A model generated the notes under the pieces. The model had not been told where the DNA came from and did no database searches. It saw only the letters and a list, made by a program, of their open reading frames with translations. Positions 25,016 to 34,598 of a stretch of DNA of 64,000 nucleotides are shown here, one piece after another. This DNA is from Armatimonadota bacterium. GTDB lineage: Bacteria > Armatimonadota > UBA5829 > DSUL01. Both the position numbers and the translations under genes were made by a program. Within the stretch, counting starts at the first letter, position 1; every line of letters starts with the position of its first letter. The stretch covers positions 62,001 through 126,000 of the forward strand of contig AP024674.1 of assembly GCA_025998755.1 (NCBI GenBank), in the 5' to 3' direction.

Positions 25016-26071
25016 TCAGGTGTATTTCTCGCGCACCACGGCGCTCGCCCAGTCCATAAGGATGACCGCAATAGAGATGAGCCAGATGGCCGTGCCCGCC
25101 TGCCGCCACTGTAGCGTATTGATGTATTGATAAAGCGTGTATCCGATGCCGCCTCCACCCACCAGCCCGATGACCGTGGCCATCCTGACATTGATATCCC
25201 AGCGATACATGGTGAACGCAATGAACTGCGGCGTCACTTGCGGCAACACGCCGTATATCACTTTCTGCAGCCAGGTGGCGCCGGTCGCTGTGATGGCCTC
25301 CACCGGCCCCGGATCTATGTCCTCGATCGCTTCGGAGTAAAGCTTGCCCTGCGCTCCAATCCCGTGGATGGCCAGCGCCAGCACTCCTGCGAACGGCCCA
25401 ATGCCCACCGCCACCGTCATCATCACAGCGATGATGATCACCTCGATGGAGCGCAATAGGTTCATTATGGAGCGCGATACTCCATACAGAGAGCGCGTCA
25501 GCCAGTTCCCAGAGGTCAGGTTGCGCGCCCCCAGCACGGATAGCACCAACGTTACAGGAATGGGAAGGACCGTTCCGATAAGCGCCATGTAGAGCGTGTC
25601 CACAATCAGCTTCAGGCTGTGGGTGAGGGTGGGGCTGGGTCTGCCGTCCTGCCATAGATCAGGTTGCAGAAGCCCCGACACGATGTGGCCCATCTTGGGG
25701 AGACCCACGATCAGCTCGCCCACATTCACCTGCGTGATGTGCCAGCCCGCGGCGAAGTTCACAGCGGCCGTCAGGATGATGGGCCAGGCCAGAGACCGTG
25801 TCCGGCCGGCCGCATACCAGAAGGCATCCACAACGTTCCACAGCCACAGCACTCCCACCCACGGCAGAAACGACTGCGCCGAAGGCGGCTTGCTTCCGGT
25901 GGCGTAGAATACGGCCGCCTGGGCGCCCACCCACACCAACCAGGCGATGCCCCTGCCTGTCCCGCCGGCATAAATGTGCCCCGCGCCGGGTACGATGGAC
26001 AATAACGCGGCCAGCACGGGCTTGCCCCTGAGCTGCGCCGGCTCCGGAACCGGGTTGTCCTTGCCTGTCAT
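25016..26071 (-). CDS. phnE: Phosphonate-type ABC transporter permease with N-terminal extension
   Basis: The 351-residue membrane permease of the PhnCDE system. The C-terminal 250 residues form the normal PhnE domain (TLYMALIGTVLPIPVTLVLS, NLLRSIEVIIIAVMM, and the ATPase-contact EAA loop near AITATGATWLQKVIYGVLP). About 105 residues precede it, with three to four additional hydrophobic segments, starting LAALLSIVPGAGHIYAGG, which resembles a TM2-like domain. PhnE is usually 250-290 residues long. The ATG is 4 bases after the phnC stop. Substrate may be phosphonate, phosphite or phosphate. Confidence 0.88.
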   Translation of the reverse strand: MTGKDNPVPEPAQLRGKPVLAALLSIVPGAGHIYAGGTGRGIAWLVWVGAQAAVFYATGSKPPSAQSFLPWVGVLWLWNVVDAFWYAAGRTRSLAWPIILTAAVNFAAGWHITQVNVGELIVGLPKMGHIVSGLLQPDLWQDGRPSPTLTHSLKLIVDTLYMALIGTVLPIPVTLVLSVLGARNLTSGNWLTRSLYGVSRSIMNLLRSIEVIIIAVMMTVAVGIGPFAGVLALAIHGIGAQGKLYSEAIEDIDPGPVEAITATGATWLQKVIYGVLPQVTPQFIAFTMYRWDINVRMATVIGLVGGGGIGYTLYQYINTLQWRQAGTAIWLISIAVILMDWASAVVREKYT

Positions 26072-26075
26072 CGTG

Positions 26076-26834
26076 CTAATGGATCTCCAGCTCTTCCGCA
26101 TCCTGGCCGTATATGGCCTTGAAGCGGTTCTCGTCTATCTCCTCCGGCAGCCCGTCGAACACCAGTTCTCCGCCTTTCAACGCGATGACCCGTGTCGCGT
26201 AGCGCCGCGCGAGCGAAAGCACGTGGAGGTTACACAGCACGGTCAGGCCGTCCTGCCGGTTGACCTCCTCCAGGTAGCGAAGCACGGAGTGCGATGTTGC
26301 GGGGTCCAGGCTAGCCACCGGCTCATCGGCAAGGATATAGCGGGGACGTTGCATCAGAGCGCGCGCGATAGCCACCCGCTGCTGCTGGCCGCCGGACAGT
26401 TCGCCCGCCTTCTGATGCGCCTTGTCCGCAATGCCCACCCGCTCCAGGTTGGCCATGGCGTCACGGTAGTCCTCGGGCCGGAAGCGGTTTACCAGGGACC
26501 AGAGGGGAGGCGTGGTTCCCAGACGGCCGGTCAGTACGTTGGTGAGCACCGTTGCGCGCTTCACCAGATTGAACTGCTGGAAGATCATCCCGGTCATGCA
26601 GCGCACCCGCCGGAGCGTATCCGGCGGCGCACTGGTGACATCGATGCCGTCCAGTACCACGCGGCCGGATGTCGGCTCCACCAGCCGGTTGATGCACCGC
26701 AACAGCGTGCTCTTGCCCGCTCCCGATAGCCCGATGATGCTGACGAATTCGCCGTCTCTGACCTCCAGCGAGACGTTCTTCAGGGCACGGGTACCGTCCG
26801 GGAACTGCTTGGAAAGGTTCTCGATGCGGATCAT
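26076..26834 (-). CDS. phnC: Phosphonate-type ABC transporter ATP-binding protein
   Basis: A 252-residue ABC ATPase with Walker A GLSGAGKSTLL, Q-loop FQQFNLVKR, signature LSGGQQQRVAIARAL, Walker B YILADEPVASLDP and the H-loop His in NLHVLSLA. The NLVKRATVLTNVLTGRLG segment is specific for PhnC. ATG 26834 matches the family start MIRIENLSKQFPDG. It is the middle gene of phnD-phnC-phnE. No C-P lyase genes are in the window, so the system may serve only for uptake. Confidence 0.93.
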   Translation of the reverse strand: MIRIENLSKQFPDGTRALKNVSLEVRDGEFVSIIGLSGAGKSTLLRCINRLVEPTSGRVVLDGIDVTSAPPDTLRRVRCMTGMIFQQFNLVKRATVLTNVLTGRLGTTPPLWSLVNRFRPEDYRDAMANLERVGIADKAHQKAGELSGGQQQRVAIARALMQRPRYILADEPVASLDPATSHSVLRYLEEVNRQDGLTVLCNLHVLSLARRYATRVIALKGGELVFDGLPEEIDENRFKAIYGQDAEELEIH

Positions 26835-26862
26835 TCGCTTAAAGTGAGCGGCGCTCCGGTTC

Positions 26863-27828
26863 TCAGCCCTTCTTCGCGGATGCCTTCTGTTTCTGCTTCT
26901 CCTCGTCCTTGCGGAGATAATCCTGCAGGTCCAGACCCACATCCGCCACCATCTTCCGGACGGAGTCGTAAACCGAGTCGTCCACCTCGCGCAGGCCCTC
27001 GATCTCCGCTACTTCCATCAGCATCGCGCGCCCGTCGGGGCTGGCCGAGATATCCAGCAAAGCCTGTTTCAGCTTCCGGGCAACATCATCGGGCAGGTCT
27101 CCGCTGACAGCCACGTTGTCGTTCGGAATCTTGGCGGTCCGCCCGATGATGATCGTCTTCTCCTTGATGTCCGGGATGGTGCTCTTCACCCGGTCGCGCG
27201 CGTCCGAGCCGTATCCGCTGTAGCAGCTGCAGCCGTCCACCTGCCCGTTATAGAGCGCAATGATGGCCTTATCGTGCCCGCCCGCAAAGATCGGGGTGAT
27301 GTCTGTGTCCGGGTCAATTCCGTGAGCCTTCAGCAGCTGCTTGGGATACAGCGTCCCCGATGTGGAGAGGGGGTCGCCGAATGCGAAGCGGCGTCCTTTG
27401 AGATCCTCGATCCGCTTCACCGGTCCGTCCTTGCGGGCCAGTATGATGCCCGTGTAGTCCGTGTGTCCGTCGCGTTCCGTTATCAGCAGGACCTTCGCCC
27501 CGTATTTACTGCTTGCCAGAACGTAGGACAGTGGTGCGAACCAGGCCACATCCACCCTGCCGGCGCCCATCGCCTCTATGACTGCCGCGTAACTGACCGG
27601 CACGGTCACCTCGATGGTGTAGCCTGTGCGCTTCTCCAGCTCCTTGGCCAGCCTTTCGGCGCTGAGGGTGATCTTCCCCGTGTCCAGCGAGGGGACGAAG
27701 GCCATCTTGATGGGGTTCGATGGGCTCCCAATGGGAGCCTTCTCTCCCGAGGGCCGCCCGCACCCGCCGGTGATCACGGCGGCCAGTGCAAGGCAGATGA
27801 GAATGCGAGGGTAGCCAGGACTTCTCAA
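26863..27828 (-). CDS. phnD: Phosphate/phosphonate-binding lipoprotein
   Basis: The 321-residue substrate-binding protein of the transporter, tethered to the inner membrane. The TTG at 27828 follows GGGAAGGAGACACGCA and opens a lipoprotein signal with the lipobox ITGGC. Family landmarks are MAFVPSLDTGKI, VPVSYAAVIEAMGAGRVDVAWF, the ligand loop FGDPLSTSGTLYP, and GGHDKAIIALYNGQVDG. The C-terminal tail KDEEKQKQKASAKKG is unusually lysine-rich. A GTG- or ATG-initiated longer start up to 28002 would bury the signal peptide. First gene of the operon. Confidence 0.92.
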   Translation of the reverse strand: MRSPGYPRILICLALAAVITGGCGRPSGEKAPIGSPSNPIKMAFVPSLDTGKITLSAERLAKELEKRTGYTIEVTVPVSYAAVIEAMGAGRVDVAWFAPLSYVLASSKYGAKVLLITERDGHTDYTGIILARKDGPVKRIEDLKGRRFAFGDPLSTSGTLYPKQLLKAHGIDPDTDITPIFAGGHDKAIIALYNGQVDGCSCYSGYGSDARDRVKSTIPDIKEKTIIIGRTAKIPNDNVAVSGDLPDDVARKLKQALLDISASPDGRAMLMEVAEIEGLREVDDSVYDSVRKMVADVGLDLQDYLRKDEEKQKQKASAKKG

Positions 27829-27881
27829 TGCGCGTGTCTCCTTCCCGTTCTCGGGCGCGGGGGGAACGCCCTTGCCGGTGC

Positions 27882-27911
27882 ATCTTACGAGACTCTGGCC
27901 CGTAGTGTCCA
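27882..27911 (-). promoter_or_regulatory. Likely promoter of phnDCE
   Basis: On the minus strand TGGACA (27906-27911) and TAAGAT (27882-27887) are 18 bases apart, about 55 bases upstream of phnD. The rest of the 27829-28223 gap holds REP copy 3 and nothing else I can identify. No Pho box was recognised. Confidence 0.45.
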
Positions 27912-28147
27912 GAGGCTGGGCGCGATGCAGCACCGGCGGTTGGCAGTTGAGCTTTGAAAGCTGCCGGTTCAGGGAGGAAAGTCGCAGGTCGGGTGGCGGC
28001 ACTGGGGGGATGGCGGCCCTCGTTCCGGCCTTTTTTCACCGGGGCGGAAGGCCTTTCCTGGTCCTCGATCTGCCAGTCCGCTGCGTTCCTGCGGGCGACC
28101 TCGACGCTCCACTCAGAACCCTGGACTTGTCATACCCTGCCCGAGCG

Positions 28148-28244
28148 GCACGTTGCAGGCGCGCGTATCCAGATCCTGGCGTGAAGGTTTTGGGTTTCGA
28201 CCCGTTCGCCACAGCCGGGCGGCTCAACCACCGTAGAAAAGGGG
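28148..28244 (+). repeat. REP/BIME-like element, copy 3 (diverged)
   Basis: A degenerate first palindrome (GGCACGTTGCAGGCGCGCGTATC) is followed by GGGTTTCGACCCGTTCGCC and GCCGGGCGGCTCAACCACCG TAG at the second. The right edge lies inside the last codons of the chemotaxis receptor gene on the other strand and contains its stop codon at 28224-28226. Confidence 0.7.
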
Positions 28245-30314
28245 CCGCCCCCCAAGGAGCGGCCCGCACAACAGGTCAGATCGCTGCGGTGGCCTCAGGC
28301 GGCCTTCCTCGCGGAACGTCCCTCGCACAGTCCGAAGCTCCACCGTCTGACCCGGAGCGCTCTCCGTCAGACGCTCGTCCACCTTGAACTGGTTCACCAG
28401 CTCCTGAAGCTCCACCGCAGACCGCGCGAGCTCCTCCGCAGACGCACTCAGCTCCTCCACAGACGCGTTCTGCTCCTGCGTCGCCGCAGACACCTCCTGC
28501 GCCGCCGCCGCGTTCGCCTGACTGATCGCGGCAACCTCCTCCGTCGAACGCAGCACCTGAGCGCTGAACTCTCCCATCGTGTCCGCAGCCGCCGTGGACT
28601 GGCGCGTCTGCTCCGACACCGTCTCGATCGCCTGAGACACCACCGCAGAGGAGGAGTTCACCGTCTCAACAGCCCCGGAGACCTGCTGAATCTGGACCAC
28701 CACACTCTCCACCGCCGAGGTGATCCGCTCCAGCGCCTCGCCCGCCTCCGCGGAAAGCTGCGTCCCGCTCTCCACCTCCCGGCTGCCAGCCTCCATCGCC
28801 TGAACCGCCTCCTGCGTCACAGACTGAATCTGAGCGATCAGGTTGGCGATCTCCTTGGTCTCCTTGCTGGAGCGCTCCGCCAGCTTGCGCACCTCGTCGG
28901 CCACCACGGCAAACCCCTTGCCGTGCTCGCCCGCCCTGGCCGCCTCGATCGCCGCGTTCAGCGCCAGCAGGTTGGTCTGCTCCGCAATGTCGTCAATGGC
29001 CTCCACAATGGCCCCGATCTGTTGCGAGGAGTCTCCCAGCTGGCGGATCGCCTCCGCAGCAGCTGCGGTCGCCTGACGGATGCGGTCCATACCCGCCACC
29101 GTCTTCTCCACGCTCTCCTGCCCGGCTCGGGCCACCTGAGCAACCTCCGTGGAGCTCTGCGCCACCGTCTCCGCCGTCCCCGCAACCCGCGAGATGCCGT
29201 CCGTGATCTCCCGCACACTGGCCACAGCAGACTCCACCACCTCCGCCTGCTGGCGGGCGCTGGCAGAAAGCTCAGCAATGACGCGCGAGAGCTCCTGGAT
29301 ATCGGCGGAAGCCTTCTCCACCTGAGTGGACTGCTCCGTGGAGCCGCGCGCCACATCCTCGATGGTCTGCGCGATCTGCTGGGAGGCGCGGCCGGTCTCC
29401 TGAGCGGTGGCGCTCATCTCCTGAGCGGAGGCGGCCACGCGCTGCGAGGTCCTCGCCAGCTGGACGATGCTGTCGTGGATCTTGGCCACAAACGTGTTGA
29501 ACCAGGTGGCAAGCTCCGCAATCTCGTCCCGGCCCGACACCTCCAGACGCTGCGTCAGATCCCCCTCTCCCTCCGCTATGTCCTTGAGAGCGGCAGTGGC
29601 AGCCTCGATGGGCTTCACCACGCTCATCGCGATGAACACGCCAAAAGCGATGGCCACCGCCACGCCGAAAAGCATAAGAATCACGCCAGTGCGCACGGCG
29701 GAGGACATGGCGGAGTCCATTGCAGTGGTCGCAGCGGCGACGTCTTCGTTTTCAGCCTTGACGAGATCTTCCAGTTTGGCCGCCACCGCCAGCGCCGACT
29801 CGCGCGTGTCCAGGCTGGCCTTGAAGACGGTTGCATCCAGTTTCTCGACGGCCTCGCTCTTCAGCGAGTTACCAGCGGCGACCAACCGGTCCTTTTCCCG
29901 GGAGAGGGAGACAACCTGTTCGTGCTTGGACTTCCACTCGGCCCAGAGCGGCCGGAACTCATCCAGACGCTTCTTTGCCTCCTCGCTCATATTGAGCGAT
30001 TCCAGCTCCTTCCACTGCTCGTCGGCGATCCCGTGATATTTGTCGATCCAACGGTACTGGGCCTGGCGGATCTGCGGCTCCATCATCCGCCGGTTCACCA
30101 GGCCACGCTCCGCGATCCAGATAGCATACATCGCAGTCTGGAGACGGCTGAACGCCTCGACTGCCGGCAGGTGAACCTCCGCCACCACTTTATACTGCTG
30201 CGAGGCAAACGTAAGACCTGCGATGCCCCTCCATCCGATAATGCCGGCAATGATTGCCACCACCAGGAACGCCCCGATCAGCCGGGGTTTGATGCGGATC
30301 TGTTCCAGTTTCAT
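28224..30314 (-). CDS. Methyl-accepting chemotaxis protein
   Basis: A 696-residue chemoreceptor. TM1 is at about residues 13-35, a periplasmic four-helix-bundle-type sensor domain follows (about 36-205), TM2 is about 207-232, then HAMP ([20 protein letters not shown]) and the signalling hairpin whose tip reads [19 protein letters not shown] and [22 protein letters not shown]. Likely ligands are unknown. The normal end would be near [10 protein letters not shown]; instead the frame continues 45 residues through a terminator-like hairpin and ends in a REP element. No che genes are nearby. Confidence 0.92.
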   Translation of the reverse strand: MKLEQIRIKPRLIGAFLVVAIIAGIIGWRGIAGLTFASQQYKVVAEVHLPAVEAFSRLQTAMYAIWIAERGLVNRRMMEPQIRQAQYRWIDKYHGIADEQWKELESLNMSEEAKKRLDEFRPLWAEWKSKHEQVVSLSREKDRLVAAGNSLKSEAVEKLDATVFKASLDTRESALAVAAKLEDLVKAENEDVAAATTAMDSAMSSAVRTGVILMLFGVAVAIAFGVFIAMSVVKPIEAATAALKDIAEGEGDLTQRLEVSGRDEIAELATWFNTFVAKIHDSIVQLARTSQRVAASAQEMSATAQETGRASQQIAQTIEDVARGSTEQSTQVEKASADIQELSRVIAELSASARQQAEVVESAVASVREITDGISRVAGTAETVAQSSTEVAQVARAGQESVEKTVAGMDRIRQATAAAAEAIRQLGDSSQQIGAIVEAIDDIAEQTNLLALNAAIEAARAGEHGKGFAVVADEVRKLAERSSKETKEIANLIAQIQSVTQEAVQAMEAGSREVESGTQLSAEAGEALERITSAVESVVVQIQQVSGAVETVNSSSAVVSQAIETVSEQTRQSTAAADTMGEFSAQVLRSTEEVAAISQANAAAAQEVSAATQEQNASVEELSASAEELARSAVELQELVNQFKVDERLTESAPGQTVELRTVRGTFREEGRLRPPQRSDLLCGPLLGGRPLFYGG
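28242..28265 (-). terminator. Terminator-like hairpin inside the receptor's 3' end
   Basis: GGGCCGC (28242-28248) and GCGGCCC (28259-28265) form a 7-bp stem; on the minus strand it is followed by CCTTTTCT. It lies upstream of the stop codon of the receptor gene, inside the open frame. Confidence 0.5.
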
Positions 30315-30504
30315 ATACTCAGGACCCCTGAAAATGGTGGTTTTGTGGACCGATCCTGCCCATCTCTCCCGCTCACCCGCGCGCAGACACGCTTATCTGG
30401 AGCCCATCCGACGCTCCCGGTCCCACTGGCAATTGTCGGCTATCACACTTCGCGCAATGAGGGTGAAATTGCGACGAGTTGGACAGGAATATGCGGGGAG
30501 AGCT

Positions 30505-30522
30505 AATATCTAGCGAGATATT
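30505..30522. promoter_or_regulatory. Perfect palindrome, possible operator
   Basis: AATATCT, AGCG, AGATATT is a perfect 7-bp inverted repeat in an AT-richer patch about 190 bases upstream of the receptor gene. It has the size of a dimeric repressor site. The gap 30315-30987 otherwise contains a REP element, a terminator and no gene that I can support. Confidence 0.35.
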
Positions 30523-30617
30523 TCCAAGATGCAGCGAAAATGGATTGCAGTTTCTCGTGCTTATCCCCTGCCTATGGTGTTCCAGTAACTTGCTCCCAGG
30601 GCCTCTCCCTCTAAAGC

Positions 30618-30717
30618 GGTCGAGTAGCACGTCGGCAGGCGCGCGTATCGAGACCTAGGCCTGCCAGCTGTGGTTTCGAGTCGTCCGGCTACGCGGGACG
30701 GCGCAACCTCCGTAGGC
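30618..30717 (+). repeat. REP/BIME-like element, copy 4
   Basis: GGTCGAGTAGCACGTCGGCA with GGCGCGCGTATCGAGACC forms the first palindrome, then about 17 bases, then GGTTTCGAGTCGTCCGGC, TAC, GCGGGACGGCGCAACC and TCCGTAGG. It is very close to copy 2 in order and sequence. Confidence 0.82.
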
Positions 30718-30910
30718 TTCGAGCGGTCCTGGTCAAAGCTGCGGGCAGGGCAGACCGCGGAACCCCTCATTCCAACCGTTTCCCACAGGGGGAGAAGGCT
30801 TTCTCCGTCCAGACCGGTCGCCGTGGCCGGGCCAAGACTTCTGGACCGGCTGCCTGGGAAACTCCGCCGTCAGGCCTGCCGGATGAGCGTCCCGGTAGGT
30901 GGGACAATGC

Positions 30911-30945
30911 AAAGGAACCCCTCCCGCCAGGCGGGGAGAGGTTCC
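30911..30945 (-). terminator. Terminator of the ThuA/oxidoreductase operon
   Basis: GGAACC-CCTCCC pairs with GGGAG-A-GGTTCC around a short loop (one mismatch in the stem), followed on the minus strand by TTTGCATTG. It lies 43 bases beyond the stop of the oxidoreductase gene. Confidence 0.6.
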
Positions 30946-30987
30946 TTCCCGGTTGCTATGTCAGATCTGTCAGGCCCCGGCGCGCGG

Positions 30988-32097
30988 CTACTCGTCCAGC
31001 ACTCCGTGTCTCAGACCGAGGGGCAGAGGGGCGGGGCGCTCGCAGGTGCTCTGCAGCTCGATGTGCCGCCCCTGGTCGCTTGAGTCGTGGAAAGCATGCA
31101 TCACGTCCAGCACGTGATATGCCAGGTCTCCGTTCGCCCGGTGCGGGCGGCCGGATCGCAGGGCATAGGCCATGTCCGCCACTCCGATCCCCCGCGAGTT
31201 CTCGGCGTATCCGTGCGACAGCGGCATCAGAGACCATTCGCCCGCGCCTGCCCGACGCAGCTTCACCGGTCCGCCGAATCCGTTCGGATCAGGCACGCTC
31301 AGCGTCCCCTCCGTTCCGTACACCTCGATGCGCGGAAGCTCTGCCGCCCAGACATCGAAGCTGGTGATAATGGTCCCGATGGCGCCGCAGGCGAAGTCCA
31401 TCAGCCCGGCCACGTGGGTGGGGACCTCCACCTTCACCCGCGTGCCGTATTTCGGCTGGCTGGTGATGATGCGCTCCGGGCGCGTGATCCGTGTCGCTCC
31501 GCAGACCCGCTTCACCGGGCCCAGCAGGTTCACCAGCGCCGTCAGGTAGTAGGGTCCCATGTCGAACATCGGGCCGCCGCCCACCTGATAGTAGAAGTCC
31601 GGCGCGGGATGCCAGCTCTCGTGTCCGGGGCACATCATGAAAGCCGTGGCCCCCACGGGCTCGCCGATCCAGCCTTCATCAATCAGCTTGCGGCAGGTCT
31701 GGATGCCCGCGCCCAGGAATGTATCTGGAGCGCACCCCACCCGGACGCCCCTGGCCTTCGCCGTGTCCAGCAGCTTCCGTCCTTCTTCGCGGGTGATGGT
31801 CAGCGGCTTCTCGTTGTAGGCGCTCTTACCCGCCTCTGCCGCCTTCTGAGCGACCTCCGCGTGCGCCTTCGGGATGGTCAGGTTGACCACGATCTCAATC
31901 TCCGGGTCCGCCAGAAGCTCCTCCGGGGAGCATGCCTTCGGGATGCTGTGCTGCTCGGCGGCCGCCTTCGCCCGCTCGGGAATGATGTCCGCGCAGGCCA
32001 CGATGTCCAGCATCTCAAAGGTCTTGCCCGCCTGGAAGTAGATACCACTGATGTTGCCGCATCCGATGATGCCGATCTTCGCAGGTGTGATTGCCAT
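30988..32097 (-). CDS. Gfo/Idh/MocA-family oxidoreductase
   Basis: A 369-residue NAD(P)-dependent dehydrogenase, usually acting on sugars or inositols. The N-terminal nucleotide motif is [15 protein letters not shown], and the signature [11 protein letters not shown] holds the conserved Glu-Lys-Pro. The C-terminal alpha/beta domain ([21 protein letters not shown]) contains the catalytic Asp-x-x-x-Tyr/His-like region. CAGAAAAGAGGACAAGA precedes the ATG. It follows a ThuA-like gene by 37 bases in the same operon, a pairing common in sugar-using clusters of these bacteria. The substrate is unknown. Confidence 0.93.
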   Translation of the reverse strand: MAITPAKIGIIGCGNISGIYFQAGKTFEMLDIVACADIIPERAKAAAEQHSIPKACSPEELLADPEIEIVVNLTIPKAHAEVAQKAAEAGKSAYNEKPLTITREEGRKLLDTAKARGVRVGCAPDTFLGAGIQTCRKLIDEGWIGEPVGATAFMMCPGHESWHPAPDFYYQVGGGPMFDMGPYYLTALVNLLGPVKRVCGATRITRPERIITSQPKYGTRVKVEVPTHVAGLMDFACGAIGTIITSFDVWAAELPRIEVYGTEGTLSVPDPNGFGGPVKLRRAGAGEWSLMPLSHGYAENSRGIGVADMAYALRSGRPHRANGDLAYHVLDVMHAFHDSSDQGRHIELQSTCERPAPLPLGLRHGVLDE

Positions 32098-32134
32098 TCT
32101 TGTCCTCTTTTCTGACTCTTCTTGTGCGCGGCAT

Positions 32135-32785
32135 TCAGCCTTCGCGGCTGGCCCAGAGCATGCCGCGCACCATGATCTCCCTCGCCTCGGGAACTTCGAA
32201 GTCCTTCGCGACGTGCCCCAGCGAGCTGTAGAACACGCGTCCTTCGCCGTACTTGCGCTTCCAGACCACCGGCATCACGCATCCTTCGATCCAGGGCGCA
32301 TGCTCTCCGGAGAATGTGGTGGTGGCCAGGACCTCGTTGGAGGGATCCACGTGCATGTAATACTGCTCGCTGTGCATAGCGAAATCCGTGAGTCCCTGGA
32401 CGATGGGATCATCCGGGCGCACGATGTTCACGGTGTAGTCAATGATGCCGCCCGGGTGAGCCACCCACTGCCCGCCAACCATGAACTGATACTCCGTGTT
32501 GTTGCGGAAGGAGTCACCCATCCCTCCGTGCCACCCCGCAATGCCCACGCCTGAGCGGACGGCGTTCAGCAGGCCCACCTCTTGCTCGCCCTCGATGGTC
32601 CCCATCGTCCAGACGGGGACGATCAGGCTGAGCGAACCCATCAGGTCCGCATCCTTGTAGCTGTCCAGCGTGTCCGAGATGACAACCTCGAACCCCTTGT
32701 CCTGAAGGATGGGCGCAAAGATGTCCACGCACTGCTTCGGCTCGTGGCCGTCCCATCCGCCCCAGACCATCAGCGCTTTTCTCAT
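32135..32785 (-). CDS. ThuA-like domain protein
   Basis: A 216-residue protein of the trehalose-utilisation ThuA family, with a glutamine-amidotransferase-like fold. Seen: [60 protein letters not shown] and [17 protein letters not shown]. These are the family landmarks, including the nucleophile-elbow-like GWHGG region lacking Cys. The ATG at 32785 follows GGAGGATTCCAG. It is upstream of and co-directional with the Gfo/Idh/MocA gene. ThuA converts trehalose to 3-keto-trehalose-derived intermediates in rhizobia with ThuB; the exact role here is unknown. Confidence 0.9.
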   Translation of the reverse strand: MRKALMVWGGWDGHEPKQCVDIFAPILQDKGFEVVISDTLDSYKDADLMGSLSLIVPVWTMGTIEGEQEVGLLNAVRSGVGIAGWHGGMGDSFRNNTEYQFMVGGQWVAHPGGIIDYTVNIVRPDDPIVQGLTDFAMHSEQYYMHVDPSNEVLATTTFSGEHAPWIEGCVMPVVWKRKYGEGRVFYSSLGHVAKDFEVPEAREIMVRGMLWASREG

Positions 32786-32940
32786 AATTTCTGGAATCCT
32801 CCGTTTCCCCCGCAGCAGGGAATAAGGCCCCGTCTTCAAACATCCGGGACCTCACGCATGAAAGCACAAAGCGCGGCAGGTATGCGCCGCATTGGCTGGG
32901 TTTCTTGAGGTTATTTGCGGATGGGGGTCGGTCAGGCGAC

Positions 32941-34566
32941 TCAGGGCTCCGGCTGGCCGCGGCGCCGGGAATAGATCACCTGATTGTCATACGTGCGGCC
33001 GACTCCATCGTAGGGGCAGTGGAAGAATCCCTGCGACATCCAGAACGCAGGCGGTCTTCTGGACTCGTCAACACCGTTCAGGGCCGCGTGGAGGTGCAGC
33101 AGCGCCAGGGGGAGGGGGTCATCGAACTTGCAGTTTACGTGGTCCGGGCTTTGCACCACGAAGCCTTTGTGGAAGCGCGCTTTCAGCGCGTTGTCCCCCA
33201 CCTGCTCCGCCAACTCAAGATAAGCCTGCTCGCCGCTGCCCCGCCACAGCTCCAGGGCTCCCATCAGGATCAGCGGATCGCTCAGCGTGTTGGTCGTCGG
33301 CACGCCCGGTCCCGGCTTCTCGCCGATGTCGCCCACTCCCAGTCCTTTCCCGATGCTTCGCGTCATCCGCCACATTAGAGCATCTTTGCTCACACGGTAG
33401 GCCAGGGCATACGCGTAGAAGTAGCGAGAGTCCGCGACCTTCGGACTGAGCCAGCGGGCCTCCACGTATCCGTCATTGATCCGGTCGGCCGGGCTGAGCG
33501 GGGTGCCGTCTATAAGCATCGCGGTGAAGGTATTGGTGGCCTCATCGTAGCCGTGCTTCGCCCGGGCCGTCAGGTCTTCCAGCGCCCACTGCACGAAGCG
33601 TGTGCCTCTGGATCCCAGCTCCTGGCCCATCTGCAGCATACAGGCGGCGGTATGGGTGTAGCGCACGCCGTAGATGTCCGTGACGGTGGCCTCGGTGAAA
33701 CGCCCTCCGAACTGAGGGAATTGCTGAGCCATCCGGCATTCCTTCAGCGTGGTGAAGTTGGCCGCCCCCAGTCCCGTCTCAGGGTGGCGGGCCTCCATGA
33801 AACGGCCCATCAGCCGTTCTGCCCACGTAAGGGCCTCTTCTTCCCCTCCGAGATGATACAGCATCGCAGCGGCCAGGGCGAAGTCGCTGGCGCTGTGGAT
33901 GAACGTCAGCCCCTCGCCTCCGAAAGGCACCTTCCCGCCTTTGAACTCATGCGCCTTCCACGGGCTTCCCCTCCAGGGGCGGTATTTTGCGTGGCGATTG
34001 AAGTCCAGCGTCTCCCAGTCCAGGATGTGCCCGTTCCATACCGCCTCGATATAGCGCCGGGTCCGCTCCGGGTCCACCTGCCACATCAGCCCGTAATACG
34101 GGTAATTCCGCTTCAGCTCGTGGGTCTCACTTTCCCCCACCAGCTGGTCGCCCAGAGCGTCATAGCAATAGTGGCCGCCCCAGTAGAGCAGCCCTCCCGG
34201 ATGCTGAAGATTGTCGAATGCGTATCTGAGCGCCTCAACCGCCGCGTCGCGATAGCGGGAATCACCGGTCGCACGCGTCAGGCCGTCCAGAGTCCGCATT
34301 AGCGTCTGCTGAGTCGCCAGATTGCTCAGGATCCACTCTTCGCCCTCCCGTTTCCAGACAGGAGGCTTGAGGGTGTCCACGTTGAGCCCGTCCACAAAGA
34401 GGGGTGTCTTCTTCGGACCGTATGTGTCCCGTCCCCGCTCCAGCACCAGCTCCCCGAACGTCCGGACAGCCTTGAGGAAGCGGGCGGGATCTTGATTCCC
34501 GCCGCAGGCAGCAGACGCTGCTCCGAGCAGCACGCTCGCCAGACACACGATCGTCTTTACTGCCAA
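32941..34566 (-). CDS. Periplasmic pectate-lyase-like (PL2-type) protein
   Basis: A 541-residue exported protein resembling periplasmic pectate lyases with an (alpha/alpha) barrel. Seen: VLERGRDTYG, LFVDGLNVDTLKPPVW, EEWILSNLATQQTLMRTLDG, LLYWGGHYCYDA, YYGLMWQVDPE and VWNGHILDWETLDFNRH, which I recall as the conserved core of that family. The TTG at 34566 follows GGAAAGGAGATCC and gives a signal peptide (VKTIVCLASVLLGAASAAC) that may be a lipoprotein signal. Confidence in the exact family is moderate; export and enzyme-like character are clear. It follows the NlpC/P60 gene by 32 bases. Confidence 0.68.
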   Translation of the reverse strand: MAVKTIVCLASVLLGAASAACGGNQDPARFLKAVRTFGELVLERGRDTYGPKKTPLFVDGLNVDTLKPPVWKREGEEWILSNLATQQTLMRTLDGLTRATGDSRYRDAAVEALRYAFDNLQHPGGLLYWGGHYCYDALGDQLVGESETHELKRNYPYYGLMWQVDPERTRRYIEAVWNGHILDWETLDFNRHAKYRPWRGSPWKAHEFKGGKVPFGGEGLTFIHSASDFALAAAMLYHLGGEEEALTWAERLMGRFMEARHPETGLGAANFTTLKECRMAQQFPQFGGRFTEATVTDIYGVRYTHTAACMLQMGQELGSRGTRFVQWALEDLTARAKHGYDEATNTFTAMLIDGTPLSPADRINDGYVEARWLSPKVADSRYFYAYALAYRVSKDALMWRMTRSIGKGLGVGDIGEKPGPGVPTTNTLSDPLILMGALELWRGSGEQAYLELAEQVGDNALKARFHKGFVVQSPDHVNCKFDDPLPLALLHLHAALNGVDESRRPPAFWMSQGFFHCPYDGVGRTYDNQVIYSRRRGQPEP

Positions 34567-34598
34567 AGGATCTCCTTTCCGCCTCCTGCCCGGACGCA

